Assembly: GCA_021784555.1 (NCBI GenBank)
Contig: JAJYHY010000043.1
Span: 1-36,200, forward strand
Reading direction: 5' to 3'
Source: a bacterium
GTDB taxonomy: Bacteria; Verrucomicrobiota; Verrucomicrobiia; Limisphaerales; UBA8199
Length of the DNA: 36,200 nucleotides
Each line of letters starts with the position of its first letter. Positions within the stretch are counted from its first letter, which is position 1. Below, in pieces: positions 7,834 to 17,162 of the stretch. The translations under genes were made by a program, and so were the position numbers. Below the pieces are notes generated by a model. The model made no database searches. It was not told the origin of the DNA and saw nothing but the letters and a program-made list of their open reading frames with translations.

Positions 7834-9831
7834 ATGGTGAAGCTCTCCGCCGTGAATGGAATCTCCTCAATTCCTGATGGCCCGCTCTATCTCGGCTTGG
7901 AATGCGGCGGCACGCGCGCAGTCGCCGTTTTGGCGGACGGCCACGACCACTGCCTCCGCCGCCTTGAGAAAGGACCGGCTAACATTCGCTTGATCTCCGC
8001 GGCACAAATGGAAGCTCATTTCCGGGAAATTGGAATGGAACTGCCCGTACCCTCGGCCGTCGGCATCGGCATGGCGGGAGTCATTTCCGAAAGTGACCGC
8101 AGCCAGGTCCGAGCCGCCGCTGAGCGAGCCTGGCCGGGCGTGCCGTGCTGGGCGGGGAACGACCTGGAAATCGCGCTGGCCTTGGCGGAGGTAAATTCCA
8201 AGGGGGACCCCGCCGCGCGCATTGTGGTCATTAGTGGCACCGGCTCCAGTTGCTATGGGCGAAATCGGCGTGGCAAGACGGCCTTTGCCGGCGGCTGGGG
8301 CCATGTCCTGGGCGACAGCGGCAGCGGCTATGACGTTGCCGTGCGGGGCTTGCGAGCCGTCATGCACCAATTCGACGCGGGCGGCAAATGGCCCTCTTTG
8401 GGCGCCCGGCTCCTGAGAGTCTTGCAGCTTTGTTCACTTGATGACCTCATGGCTTGGTCTCATACGGCGAGCAAAAGAGACATAGCCGCCCTCGCGGTTG
8501 AAATCTTCGCCGCCGAGGCCCGAGGCGATGGACTCGCCAGGATTGCTCTCCAGGACGCCGCCGCTGCCTTGGCCGATGATGCCGTCGCCTGCGCCCAACG
8601 ACTCGCGCTACCGGAACAGCGCGTCCAGTTCTTTCTGACCGGCAGCCTGTTCCGCCATCAGCCCCGCTTCGTGCGCCAAGTGAGCATTCAGATCTGGCCG
8701 TTGCTACCCAAGGCGGAAATAGGCGTGCTGGAGCGCGAAGCCGTGTGGGGCGCGGTGGAAATGGCCGGAAAGGAGGCTCGAGCCCGCCACGGGGGCAGAC
8801 GGAAAACCGCAAAACCAAAACAAGGAGTCCGGGGTGCGTCCCCACCGTCGGCATCGGATAGCGAGGGAGAGGCAATCCCGCTCGAAGCTTTCGCAAACGG
8901 CGCGGAGACAGCGCAAACCGAGCCCACGCCCAACCGCGCAGGGGAGCGAGGCGCAGACGCAGGCAACCAGGTTATCTCCCGGCCGCGCTGGCCCATTCCC
9001 GCTTCGACCGGCCCTTCTCCAACCGAACAGCGCAACCCGCGCTCAATGAACCTGGACAAAATGCCTCTCTCCTCCGCAATTCGGCTGATGCTCGACGAAG
9101 AGGCGGGCGTGCCCGCGGCGCTTCTGCGCGAATCGGCCCGAATCGAAGCGGCGGTCAGGCTTATCGTGCGCACGTTTCTCCAGGGCGGGCGCCTGTTTTA
9201 CGTCGGCGCCGGCACCAGTGGACGCCTGGGCGCGCTCGACGCCAGCGAGTGCCCACCGACCTTCAGCGTCCCCCCTGACAAGGTCCAGGCTATCATCGCC
9301 GGGGGCCAGGCTGCCCTATGGGCGTCCGTCGAAGGGGCCGAGGATGATGCGGAGGCGGGGGCGCAGGCCGTCCGCTTTCGTGGAGTGACCGCCAAGGACG
9401 TCGTCTTGGGAATTGCCGCCAGCGGGCGCACGCCCTTCGTCTGGGGCGCGCTGGGCGCCGCCGGGAAGCTTCATGCTTCCACCATTTTGCTCTGCTTCAA
9501 CCCCCGCCTGCAGGTCCCGCCTTCGGCCGCGCCAACTCTGGTCATCGCGGTAGATGTCGGGCCGGAAATCCTGACCGGCTCCACGCGGCTCAAGGCGGGC
9601 ACCGCCACCAAGCTCGTCCTCAACATCCTGACCACGCTGGCCATGGTGCCCTTGGGCAGGGTCGTTGAGAACCTGATGGTGGATATGAACCCCGCCAATT
9701 CAAAGCTGCGTGGCCGGGCAATGAGAATCGTCCAGGAACTGACTGGTGCGCCACCCGAAATGGCCCGCGGGGCGCTGGAAAGGAAGGCATGGCGGGTCAG
9801 GCAGGCATTGGCAGAGCTGAGGGGCGAATAA
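7834..9831 (+). CDS. murQ: fused BadF/BadG-type amino-sugar kinase and N-acetylmuramic acid 6-phosphate etherase
   Basis: This 665-residue protein joins two steps of peptidoglycan amino-sugar salvage. Residues 18-312 are an ASKHA kinase of the GlcNAc/MurNAc kinase type: LGLECGGTRAVAVL (phosphate 1), GNDLEIAL with Asp110 as candidate base, VISGTGSSCYG (phosphate 2), GGWGHVLGDSGSG, and FLTGSLFRHQPRF (adenosine). A linker of about 80 residues rich in Pro, Ala and Gly follows. MurQ starts near TEQRNPRSMNLDKM (Met405) with the SIS motif GAGTSGRLGALDASECPPTF. Glu472 and Glu503 match the catalytic pair of E. coli MurQ (Glu83 and Glu114). The protein ends about 25 residues short of E. coli MurQ. MurNAc would be phosphorylated and then cleaved to GlcNAc-6-phosphate and lactate. 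The ATG at 7834 was chosen because the longer open frame upstream is antisense to the neighbouring protease gene. Confidence 0.88.
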   Translation: MVKLSAVNGISSIPDGPLYLGLECGGTRAVAVLADGHDHCLRRLEKGPANIRLISAAQMEAHFREIGMELPVPSAVGIGMAGVISESDRSQVRAAAERAWPGVPCWAGNDLEIALALAEVNSKGDPAARIVVISGTGSSCYGRNRRGKTAFAGGWGHVLGDSGSGYDVAVRGLRAVMHQFDAGGKWPSLGARLLRVLQLCSLDDLMAWSHTASKRDIAALAVEIFAAEARGDGLARIALQDAAAALADDAVACAQRLALPEQRVQFFLTGSLFRHQPRFVRQVSIQIWPLLPKAEIGVLEREAVWGAVEMAGKEARARHGGRRKTAKPKQGVRGASPPSASDSEGEAIPLEAFANGAETAQTEPTPNRAGERGADAGNQVISRPRWPIPASTGPSPTEQRNPRSMNLDKMPLSSAIRLMLDEEAGVPAALLRESARIEAAVRLIVRTFLQGGRLFYVGAGTSGRLGALDASECPPTFSVPPDKVQAIIAGGQAALWASVEGAEDDAEAGAQAVRFRGVTAKDVVLGIAASGRTPFVWGALGAAGKLHASTILLCFNPRLQVPPSAAPTLVIAVDVGPEILTGSTRLKAGTATKLVLNILTTLAMVPLGRVVENLMVDMNPANSKLRGRAMRIVQELTGAPPEMARGALERKAWRVRQALAELRGE

Positions 9832-9892
9832 GCTCGCTTCTCGTTCGCGTTTTCGTGTATTTCGTGGTCCACAACTCGGTTTTGGTCCGGAC

Positions 9893-10729
9893 TTACAGCA
9901 TCTCCAAAGGTCGGGGGCCGGCGGGGGGCGGGAAAAGCCGGTTCAGTTCGGCGAGTTGGCGGGCGGTGAGCGGATGGCGCAGCGCGCCGAGATTCTCCTC
10001 CAAGCGGTCTTGCCGGCTGGTCTTGGGAATGACAATGATGTCGTCCTTGGCCAGGAGCCAGGAGAGCGCCGCCTGCGCCGGGGTGATAGCGGCATCCCTG
10101 GCGAAGGCGACGAGCTTGGAATCCTCCAACAACCTGGCCTGTTCGATCGGGGAATAGGCCATGACCGGGATGCGGTGCTGGCGCAGCCAAGGCAGCAGGT
10201 CCCACTCGATGCTCCGGCGGCAGAGATTATAGAGCAACTGGTTGGTTTGCGCGGCGCGGCCCGAGGGAACCGCCCACAATTCCTCCATCTCGCCCAGGTC
10301 CAGGTTGCTCACGCCGAAGTGCCGTATCTTGCCGGCCCGCTGGAGGTCCAAGAAGCCTTCGACCGTTTCAGAAATCGGGACGCTGCCTCGCCAGTGCAAG
10401 AGATAGATGTCGAGCCGGTCCGTCTTGAGCCGGCGCAGGCTGCGTTCGCAGGCGGCGACCGTGCCTTGGCGGCTGGCGTTTGAGGGGAGTACTTTGCTCA
10501 CCAGGAAGACTTCATCACGCCGGCCCTGGGCAGCCTCCCCAACCACTTCCTCGGCCCGGCCATCGCCGTACATCTCGGCGGTATCAATGAGCCTGGCGCC
10601 GAGCTCCAAACCCTGCCGTAGAGTGGCTATCTCCCCGGCGCGGCGGGAGGGGTCCTCCCCGATATGCCAGGTGCCCATCCCGAGGGCCGGCACTTTTTGC
10701 CCACAGGGCAATGCTACGGTTTTCATCAT
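9893..10729 (-). CDS. aldo/keto reductase
   Basis: This NADPH-dependent oxidoreductase of about 278 residues has a (beta/alpha)8 barrel. Counting from the second Met of MMKTVALPCG, the catalytic tetrad is complete: Asp48 and Tyr53 (DTAEMYGDG), Lys78 (VSKVLPS) and His111 (LLHWRG). The NADP-binding C-terminal region is present (IVIPKTSRQDRLEENLGAL). The GMGTWHIGED and HFGVSN motifs are typical of the YdbC/DkgA-like branch. The frame continues 50 codons upstream without similarity, so the start is placed at the MM pair. It is divergent from topB, about 130 bases away. The substrate cannot be inferred. Confidence 0.92.
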   Translation of the reverse strand: MMKTVALPCGQKVPALGMGTWHIGEDPSRRAGEIATLRQGLELGARLIDTAEMYGDGRAEEVVGEAAQGRRDEVFLVSKVLPSNASRQGTVAACERSLRRLKTDRLDIYLLHWRGSVPISETVEGFLDLQRAGKIRHFGVSNLDLGEMEELWAVPSGRAAQTNQLLYNLCRRSIEWDLLPWLRQHRIPVMAYSPIEQARLLEDSKLVAFARDAAITPAQAALSWLLAKDDIIVIPKTSRQDRLEENLGALRHPLTARQLAELNRLFPPPAGPRPLEML

Positions 10730-10859
10730 TTGTTCGTGGCACTCATAGCTGATGCTCTCTACACGAAAGCTTTGACACTGCGAAGCCTTTGGGCCAATTT
10801 CCGGCAGCAGGCGCGGAGCTTGGCACGTTCCGCAATTACGTGCAAGTGCCACTACGACA

Positions 10860-13694
10860 ATGGGCAAAACTCTTATCATAGCGGAGAAACCGTCGGTCGC
10901 GGCTGATATTGCCAGGGCCTTGGGCGGGTTTAAACCGCGCGAGAACTACTACGAGAGCGAACGCAGTATCATTTCGTCGGCGGTCGGCCACCTCCTTGAA
11001 TTGGCGGTGCCGGAGGGGATTGAGCCGGCGCGAGGCAAGTGGTCTTTCGCGCATTTGCCGGTGATTCCACCCCATTTCGACCTTCAGCCGCTGGAAAAGA
11101 GCCAGCCGAGGCTCAACCTGTTAACCAAGTTGATCAAGCGCAAGGACGTCGATTGTCTCATCAACGCGTGCGATGCCGGGCGGGAAGGCGAACTCATCTT
11201 CCGGAATATCGTCCAATACACCAAGGCCGGGAAACCTATTAAGCGGCTTTGGCTCCAATCGATGACGCCCGCCGCCATCCGGGAGGGATTCAGCCGCCTC
11301 CGGGACGACGCCTCGATGCGTCCGCTGGCCGCGGCGGCGGTGAGCCGGGCGGAGGCCGACTGGCTCGTCGGCATCAATGGCACGCGGGCCATGACGGCGT
11401 TCAACTCGAAATCAGGCGGTTTCTTTAAAACCACCGTGGGCCGGGTGCAGACGCCAACGCTGGCGATCGTCGTGGAGCGGGAGCACAAAATCCGGGCGTT
11501 CAAACCGCGGGATTATTGGGAAGTCATCGGCGCCTTCCAGGCACAGGCTGGAGAATACAGCGGAAAATGGTTCAACGAAAAATTCGTTCGCTCAGAAAGG
11601 GATGGCGACCCGGAACTGAGGCCGGAACGGCTCTGGGACAAGGAGACCGCCGAGGCCGTCGCCGCCAAGTGCCAGGGCAAACCGGGCGTCGTCACCGAGG
11701 AGAGCAAGCCCACCACCCAGATCTCGCCCTTGCTATACGACCTGACGACCTTGCAGCGGGAAGCCAACAACCGGTTCGGGTTCAGCGCCTCCGGGACCCT
11801 CAAGTTGGCGCAAACCCTTTACGAGCGGCACAAAGTGCTCACGTATCCGCGCACCGATTCCCGTGCCTTGCCTGAGGATTACCAGGCCACGGTCCGCCAG
11901 ACACTCCAAATGCTGGGGGCAACGCCCTACAAACCCTTCGCGGAAACCATCCTCGAAAAGCAATGGGTCCGGCCCAATAAGCGCATCTTTAACGACGCCA
12001 AGGTCTCCGACCACTTCGCCATTATTCCCACCACCCAGGCGCCTCGCAACCTGACCGAACCGGAGCAGAAGCTCTATGACATGGTGACCCGGCGGTTCCT
12101 GGCCATTTTCTATCCGACCGCGGAGTATCTGGAGACCACGCGCATTACGCGGGTGGTGGGCGAGCCGTTCAAAACGACCGGAAAAGTCCTCGTCAACCCC
12201 GGCTGGCTGGCGGTTTATGGGAAAGAAGCGGCGGCGGAAGACACTCCCAACCTGGTTGCCGTGCAGGCCGGCGAGCAGGTCCTCACCAAGGCGGTCGAGG
12301 TCAAGCAGAGTCAGACCAAACCCCCACCGCGCTTCACCGAAGCGACGCTGCTCAGCGCCATGGAGGGGGCGGGAAAACTGGTTGAAGACGAGGAACTGAG
12401 AGAGGCGATGCGGGAGAAAGGCCTGGGAACACCCGCCACGCGCGCGGCGATCATCGACGGCTTGATTTCCGAGACCTATCTCGTGCGGCAAGGCAAAGAG
12501 TTGCAGCCGACCGGCAAGGCCTTTTCCCTGATGGAACTGCTCAGCGGGTTGGGCATTCCGGAACTGACAAAGCCGGAGCTGACCGGGGACTGGGAATTCC
12601 GGCTCTCCGAGGTGCAGCGGCAGAAAAAGGAGCGGAGCGAGTTCATGGCCGAGATAGCCGAGATGACGCGGCACATCGTGGAGCGGGCCAAGCGATTTGA
12701 ACACGACACGATTCCGGGCGATTTCGGCGTGCTCAAGACGCCCTGCCCCAAGTGCGGCGGCGAGGTGCATGAGCGGTATCGGGCGTTTCAGTGCGTGAAA
12801 TGCGATTTCGCGTTGCGGAAGGTCATTTTAGGCCGCCTGCTGGAGAGCGAGGAGGTGGAGACCCTCATTCGGGAAGGGCGAGTTGGGCCACTGCAGGGCT
12901 TTCGCAGCAAGCAGGGCCGGCCCTTTGCCGCGGTGTTGAAGCTGACGCCGGAACACAAGGCTGAGTTCGACTTCGGCCAGGAACAGCACGAACGGGACGG
13001 CGGCGCCGCCGAGCCGGACTTCACCGGCCAGGAACCGGTCGGGACCTGTCCGAAGTGCGGCAGCCGGGTCTATGAGAGCGCCATGCAATACGTGTGCGAG
13101 AAGGCAGTCGGCAGCGCCCGGACGTGCGATTTTCGTTCCGGGCGGATTATCCTCCAACAGCCGGTTGAACGGGCGCAGATGCAAAAGCTGCTCAGCACCG
13201 GCAAGACCGATTTGCTGGAGAAGTTTATTTCGAAGCGGGGGAAACCGTTCAAGGCCTTCCTGGTTATCAAGGATGGCGGAGTCGGGTTTGAGTTCGCGCC
13301 GCGTGAGAAGAAAGGTGAGGGCGCTTCCTCGCGCGCCAGCGCTAAGAGACCGGAAAAAGTGGAAAAAATCGATTTCACCGGGAAGCAGCCTTTGGGCCAA
13401 TGCCCCAAATGCGGCGGGTCGGTTTTCGAGACCGGGTCAGCCTACTTGTGCGAGAAGTCCCAGGCGGAACGGTCGCCATGCAAGTTCAAGATCAGCAAGG
13501 CGATTTTGCAGCAGCCAATAGATCGGACCCAGGCCGCCAAACTCCTGGCCGAAGGCCGGACCGACCTGCTCACGGGGTTCATTTCGAAGGCTGGACGCCC
13601 CTTCCCTGCGTTCCTGGTAGTTGAGGCGCCCGGCAAAATCATCTTTGAATTCCCTCCACGTGAAGCGCAGACCGGGCCAGGTGAGGCGAGGTGA
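10860..13694 (+). CDS. topB: type IA DNA topoisomerase, topoisomerase III-like
   Basis: This 944-residue enzyme relaxes or decatenates DNA by passing single strands. The N-terminal Toprim domain carries Glu9 (IAEKPS) and the acidic triad region CDAGREGELI (Asp105, Glu109, Glu111). The catalytic tyrosine is Tyr329 in LTYPRTDSR. The order of motifs (TVGRVQTPTL, LTTLQREAN, GLGTPATRA) is that of TopB rather than TopA. The C-terminal third is unusually long. It has a Zn-ribbon starting at Cys629 (CPKCGGEV) and two more CPKCG-type units starting at Cys730 and Cys848. Each is followed by a topoisomerase C-terminal repeat (LLESEEVETL, LLSTGKTDLL, LLAEGRTDLL). The last codon overlaps the proposed GTG of the recombinase gene by four bases, so the two are probably co-transcribed. 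Confidence 0.95.
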   Translation: MGKTLIIAEKPSVAADIARALGGFKPRENYYESERSIISSAVGHLLELAVPEGIEPARGKWSFAHLPVIPPHFDLQPLEKSQPRLNLLTKLIKRKDVDCLINACDAGREGELIFRNIVQYTKAGKPIKRLWLQSMTPAAIREGFSRLRDDASMRPLAAAAVSRAEADWLVGINGTRAMTAFNSKSGGFFKTTVGRVQTPTLAIVVEREHKIRAFKPRDYWEVIGAFQAQAGEYSGKWFNEKFVRSERDGDPELRPERLWDKETAEAVAAKCQGKPGVVTEESKPTTQISPLLYDLTTLQREANNRFGFSASGTLKLAQTLYERHKVLTYPRTDSRALPEDYQATVRQTLQMLGATPYKPFAETILEKQWVRPNKRIFNDAKVSDHFAIIPTTQAPRNLTEPEQKLYDMVTRRFLAIFYPTAEYLETTRITRVVGEPFKTTGKVLVNPGWLAVYGKEAAAEDTPNLVAVQAGEQVLTKAVEVKQSQTKPPPRFTEATLLSAMEGAGKLVEDEELREAMREKGLGTPATRAAIIDGLISETYLVRQGKELQPTGKAFSLMELLSGLGIPELTKPELTGDWEFRLSEVQRQKKERSEFMAEIAEMTRHIVERAKRFEHDTIPGDFGVLKTPCPKCGGEVHERYRAFQCVKCDFALRKVILGRLLESEEVETLIREGRVGPLQGFRSKQGRPFAAVLKLTPEHKAEFDFGQEQHERDGGAAEPDFTGQEPVGTCPKCGSRVYESAMQYVCEKAVGSARTCDFRSGRIILQQPVERAQMQKLLSTGKTDLLEKFISKRGKPFKAFLVIKDGGVGFEFAPREKKGEGASSRASAKRPEKVEKIDFTGKQPLGQCPKCGGSVFETGSAYLCEKSQAERSPCKFKISKAILQQPIDRTQAAKLLAEGRTDLLTGFISKAGRPFPAFLVVEAPGKIIFEFPPREAQTGPGEAR

Positions 13695-14644
13695 GGAGCA
13701 TGGCGCATGAAGACCAGCCAAAGGACGGCTGGGTTGAGCGATTCCTTCAGCATCTGGCTGGCGACCGCGGCGCTTCGGCCTACACCAGGCGCAATTACGA
13801 GCACGCCCTTCGCGACTTCCAGGACTGGCACCGCTCCGAGGGGCACGACACCCCGGGATGGGACCAACTGCGGCGGGACGATTTCCGGGCGTACCTCCGA
13901 TTCCTCGGGCGGCATCATCTGAGCCGGGCGGCCATCCAGCTTAGGTTCTCGGCTCTGCGAACATTCTTCAGGTTCCTCATCCGGAACGGTCTGATGGCCT
14001 CCTCCCCTATCAAGAATCTTTCCTTGCCGAAGCCGGGCAAACGGTTGCCGCGCTTCCTGACGAAGGAGCAGATGGAATCTCTGCTAGCGGCGCCGGCAAA
14101 GCTCTTGTCCGCCTCGGGCCAGCCAAGCAACGCGGAGAGACTCCTTTGCCGGCGCGACATCGCCATCCTGGAGACGTTTTATTCGTGCGGGTTGCGAGTC
14201 AGCGAATTGTGCGGGCTGACGGCCCAGGACATCGACTGGGGAGATCGCCTGGTGCGCGTCCGCGGCAAAGGCCGGAAGGAACGCTTGGTGCCCATCGGCG
14301 AACCGGCGCTGACGGCCGTCCGAAACTACTGGGCGTTGCTGCCGCACGCGCCGGTCGGCGAGTCGCCTGTCTTTTGCGCCGGGGCGGGGAAGAGCGGCGC
14401 GGTCGGCCCCAGGCAGGTGCAGCTTCGCCTCAAGAAATACCTCGCCATGGCGGAGCTGGAACCTGGGCTGACCCCACACAAGCTGCGCCATAGTTACGCG
14501 ACGCACCTATTGGATGCGGGAGCCGACCTCCGCAGCGTGCAGGAGCTTTTGGGCCACGCCCATCTCGTAACGACCCAGGCTTATACCCATCTGACCACCG
14601 AGCGCCTCAAACGCGCCTACGACCAGGCCCATCCGCGGGCATAG
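13691..14644 (+). CDS. xerC: XerC/XerD-type tyrosine recombinase
   Basis: This 317-residue site-specific recombinase has the SAM-like N-terminal DNA-binding domain (about 14-105) and a complete C-terminal catalytic domain: Arg169 (GLRVSEL), Lys193 (GKGRKER), His263-x2-Arg266 (HKLRHSYATH), His289 (LLGHAHL) and nucleophile Tyr298 (TTQAYTH). The length and motifs fit the chromosome-dimer resolvases XerC/D rather than integrases of phages or integrons. No attachment site is visible beside it. The start is taken as GTG at 13691, overlapping the topB stop; an ATG three codons later is possible. The topB-xerC pair suggests a shared role in resolving linked chromosomes. Confidence 0.88.
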   Translation: MRSMAHEDQPKDGWVERFLQHLAGDRGASAYTRRNYEHALRDFQDWHRSEGHDTPGWDQLRRDDFRAYLRFLGRHHLSRAAIQLRFSALRTFFRFLIRNGLMASSPIKNLSLPKPGKRLPRFLTKEQMESLLAAPAKLLSASGQPSNAERLLCRRDIAILETFYSCGLRVSELCGLTAQDIDWGDRLVRVRGKGRKERLVPIGEPALTAVRNYWALLPHAPVGESPVFCAGAGKSGAVGPRQVQLRLKKYLAMAELEPGLTPHKLRHSYATHLLDAGADLRSVQELLGHAHLVTTQAYTHLTTERLKRAYDQAHPRA

Positions 14645-14692
14645 TCACGTCCTTCACTTGTCAAAGGCCGGTCCTCTCATTACAATTTGGCT

Positions 14693-15655
14693 ATGTTAAA
14701 GAGTAGCGGGTTAGTGCTGGCGCTGGCCCTGTGCGGTATTCACGCCGGCAGGGCGGAGACGATTCAGTTGAAGGACCGAGCGGCAATCACGGGCAAGATC
14801 CTCGTCGAGAAGCCGGACGAGGTGGTGGTCGATGTCGGATACACCGTGCTGGTCGTGCCTCGGAAGGACATCCTGAGCATTTCTCGGGACAGCCGCTCGA
14901 AGGCCGGCTCGGCGGCCCATCCCGGTGAAGCGGCCTCCACGCCCAACGCCGATCATTTTTATTACACGCCCAGCCCCTCCTCCGCTCCTCAGGCCGTCCG
15001 GGACCTCGTCGGCCAAATTGGAGAGGCCGTGGTCCAGGTCCGGACGCCCAGTGGACTCGGTTCGGGATTTATCATTAACCCGGACGGGTTCCTGGTTACG
15101 AATTTCCACGTGATCCAGGGGGAGACGCAGATTTCGGTCCAGGTTTATCATCGCCAGGACGGGCAACTGGTTCCAACCACCTACCGGCGGGTGAGGATTG
15201 TGGCCATCAACAAGTTCGGCGACCTTGCCTTGCTTAGGATTGAGGACAAGGACGCCCCGAAATTCAAGTACGTGGTCCTGGGCAGCACGGATGCGCTCGC
15301 CGTGGGTGAACGCGTGTTCGCCATCGGCAGTCCCATGGGGCTGGAGCGGACGGTCACCGAGGGCATCCTCAGCACCAAAACGCGCGAGTTAGCCGGTGAG
15401 TTGTATCTCCAGACCACCGCCCAGATCAACCCGGGCAACAGCGGCGGGCCGCTCTTTGACCTCAATGGAGATGTCGTTGGAGTGACGAATATGAAGATCC
15501 TTTTCGGCGAGGGCCTCGGTTTTGCCATCCCCGTCGAAGCGGTGAAACACTTTTTAGACCATCGCGACGCCTTTGCCTACTCCAACGATAATCCCGGCAG
15601 CGCCTATCGCTACCTGCCGCCACCCACCCGCACACGGAAACCGGTGCAGCCTTAG
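14693..15655 (+). CDS. exported trypsin-like serine protease (HtrA/DegP-like, no PDZ domain)
   Basis: This 320-residue protein has an N-terminal signal peptide (about 1-21, ending HAGRA). A small beta domain (about 22-66, TIQLKDRAAITGKILVE) follows, then a low-complexity linker. The trypsin-fold domain (about 103-290) has the full triad: His139 (TNFHVIQG), Asp177 (GDLALLRI) and Ser250 (NPGNSGGPLF). No PDZ domain follows, so it differs from DegP and resembles short periplasmic HtrA-like proteases. The ATG at 14693 gives the best signal peptide. It is 48 bases after xerC on the same strand. A MITE-like element begins five bases after its stop codon. Confidence 0.9.
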   Translation: MLKSSGLVLALALCGIHAGRAETIQLKDRAAITGKILVEKPDEVVVDVGYTVLVVPRKDILSISRDSRSKAGSAAHPGEAASTPNADHFYYTPSPSSAPQAVRDLVGQIGEAVVQVRTPSGLGSGFIINPDGFLVTNFHVIQGETQISVQVYHRQDGQLVPTTYRRVRIVAINKFGDLALLRIEDKDAPKFKYVVLGSTDALAVGERVFAIGSPMGLERTVTEGILSTKTRELAGELYLQTTAQINPGNSGGPLFDLNGDVVGVTNMKILFGEGLGFAIPVEAVKHFLDHRDAFAYSNDNPGSAYRYLPPPTRTRKPVQP

Positions 15656-15660
15656 CTGGA

Positions 15661-15777
15661 GGCTGTCCGAAAAGGGTGACTTAATCGGCCACTTTATCGA
15701 ATTTCCTCAATTCTCGATTAACAGTGAGCGATAAAGTGGCCGCTGAAGTGAGCCGGACCGGACCTTTTCGGATAGCC
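15661..15777. mobile_element. MITE-like element, copy 1 (117 bp)
   Basis: The element has 15-base terminal inverted repeats, GGCTGTCCGAAAAGG at 15661-15675 and its near-exact complement at 15763-15777 (14 of 15). Inside is a perfect 14-base inverted repeat, CGGCCACTTTATCG (15686-15699) and its complement (15729-15742). There is no coding capacity. A second copy at 18059-18149 in the same orientation lacks exactly 26 internal bases, including the right arm of the inner palindrome. The design is that of a non-autonomous transposable element; no matching transposase is in the window. Confidence 0.75.
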
Positions 15778-15782
15778 TAGGG

Positions 15783-17162
15783 CTACCCGATAAATCCGTA
15801 GTTGTAAGGCTGGCGCATGTGCCGGCTTAGCCAGGCACTGGCTTCTTTCGCGTTTTCACCAACAAACTGCTGCTCGTCGGGGTCCCAATGCAGCGTCCAG
15901 CCGGTGCGCAGGGCGATGTTGCCCAAGTGGCAGACCGTGGCCGCACGTTGGCCGACCTCCGCCTCGCAGATCGGGGCTTTGCGCGTCCGGACGCACTCGA
16001 AGAAGTTGCCCATGTGATCGTTGCTGACGTAAAGCCGCAGGGCGCCTTCGGGCAGGGGCGTCCTCAGGAGGGCCGGGTCGCTGGCGCGGAGGCTGCCCCG
16101 ATTCACCCAGATCCAACCCTCCGGCCCCTCGAAACGGATGCCATTACGTTGCCCCTTCGGGTCCGCGACGCCCCCATAAATGTTGTCCGCTGTGGTGGTA
16201 TGCACCCGGTGGATGACACCGTTAGAGTAAGTGAATTTCACCTCGTATTCGCTAAAGGCGGTGTAGCCTCCCGGGATCGGCTGCGCCAGGGGTTTGCCCT
16301 CAATTTCGACCGGACCCGGAAGCCCAATCCCCCACAAGGCGATGTCGTTGTGATGCGCTCCCCAATCGGTCATGGTGCCACCGGCATAGTCATACCAGTA
16401 GCGGAAATAGAGATGGCAGCGCTGAGGCATGTAGGCGGTTTTGGGGGCCTGGCCGAGCCAGAAATTCCAGTTCAAGCTTGAGGGAACCGGCACCGGTTTG
16501 AAGGGCCCTCCCCGCAGGCCGGCAGGCAGCCAGACCCGCACCTCCTTGAGTTTGCCCAGGCGTCCGTTGCGGACCAACTCGCAGGCCAGCCGGAAGCGAG
16601 GGTCGCTGCGTTGCTGGCTGCCGGTTTGAAAAACGGTTCCGTGCTGGCGAACGGCGCTGACCACGTGCCTGCCTTCATCGATGGTCAGGGTCAGCGGCTT
16701 TTCGCCGTAAATATCCTTGCCCGCTTGTATGGCGGCAAGGTTCACCAGGGTATGCCAATGGTCCGGCGTGCCGGTGACGATGACCTGGATGTCCGGCCGT
16801 TGAAGCAGCTTCCGGAAATCGCCATATTTCGTTGGAACCTTGCCGCTCTTGGTAAATTGTTTCGCCGCGGCTTCCGCATGACTTGAGTCCACGTCGCACA
16901 CGGCAAGAATCTCCCCGAAGCGGCCGGCGTTGCTGGTGTCGTAGCGCCCCTGGCCGCCGCAGCCGACCAGGCCGATGCCGGGCCGATCATTCGGGCTGAG
17001 CCGCGTGACGGTGGGAGTGGCGGCGCTCAATTCGCGCTCGACGAACCAGAGGGGCAGACCGGCCGCCGCGGCGGCTAAGGAGCAGCGCTTCAGAAAAGAA
17101 CGGCGTGAAATATACGTTCGGCTGGATTGCATGGAGTGCTTCTCGGAAGACTGGATTTTCAT
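15783..17162 (-). CDS. Gfo/Idh/MocA-family oxidoreductase with Tat signal
   Basis: This 459-residue NAD(P)-dependent dehydrogenase homologue is exported by the twin-arginine pathway: SRRSFLKR (about 19-26) is followed by a hydrophobic stretch (AAAAAGLPLWFV). The Rossmann fold is visible at IGLVGCGGQG, with the DxHxH-like region TPDHWHT and the EKPLTL motif that bears the lysine of the active site. The C-terminal alpha/beta domain includes TMTDWGAHHNDIALW, a signature of the large exported Verrucomicrobia/Planctomycetes/Bacteroidetes paralogue group. The substrate is probably a sugar or sugar derivative. The start could also be Met11. Its stop lies five bases from the end of a MITE-like element, so the native 3' flank may have been displaced. 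Confidence 0.93.
   Translation of the reverse strand: MKIQSSEKHSMQSSRTYISRRSFLKRCSLAAAAAGLPLWFVERELSAATPTVTRLSPNDRPGIGLVGCGGQGRYDTSNAGRFGEILAVCDVDSSHAEAAAKQFTKSGKVPTKYGDFRKLLQRPDIQVIVTGTPDHWHTLVNLAAIQAGKDIYGEKPLTLTIDEGRHVVSAVRQHGTVFQTGSQQRSDPRFRLACELVRNGRLGKLKEVRVWLPAGLRGGPFKPVPVPSSLNWNFWLGQAPKTAYMPQRCHLYFRYWYDYAGGTMTDWGAHHNDIALWGIGLPGPVEIEGKPLAQPIPGGYTAFSEYEVKFTYSNGVIHRVHTTTADNIYGGVADPKGQRNGIRFEGPEGWIWVNRGSLRASDPALLRTPLPEGALRLYVSNDHMGNFFECVRTRKAPICEAEVGQRAATVCHLGNIALRTGWTLHWDPDEQQFVGENAKEASAWLSRHMRQPYNYGFIG

Noticed and set aside
9832-9892. Additional MurQ C-terminus after the stop
   Set aside because: The missing 25-residue tail of MurQ is not found in any frame in the 60 bases before the next gene.
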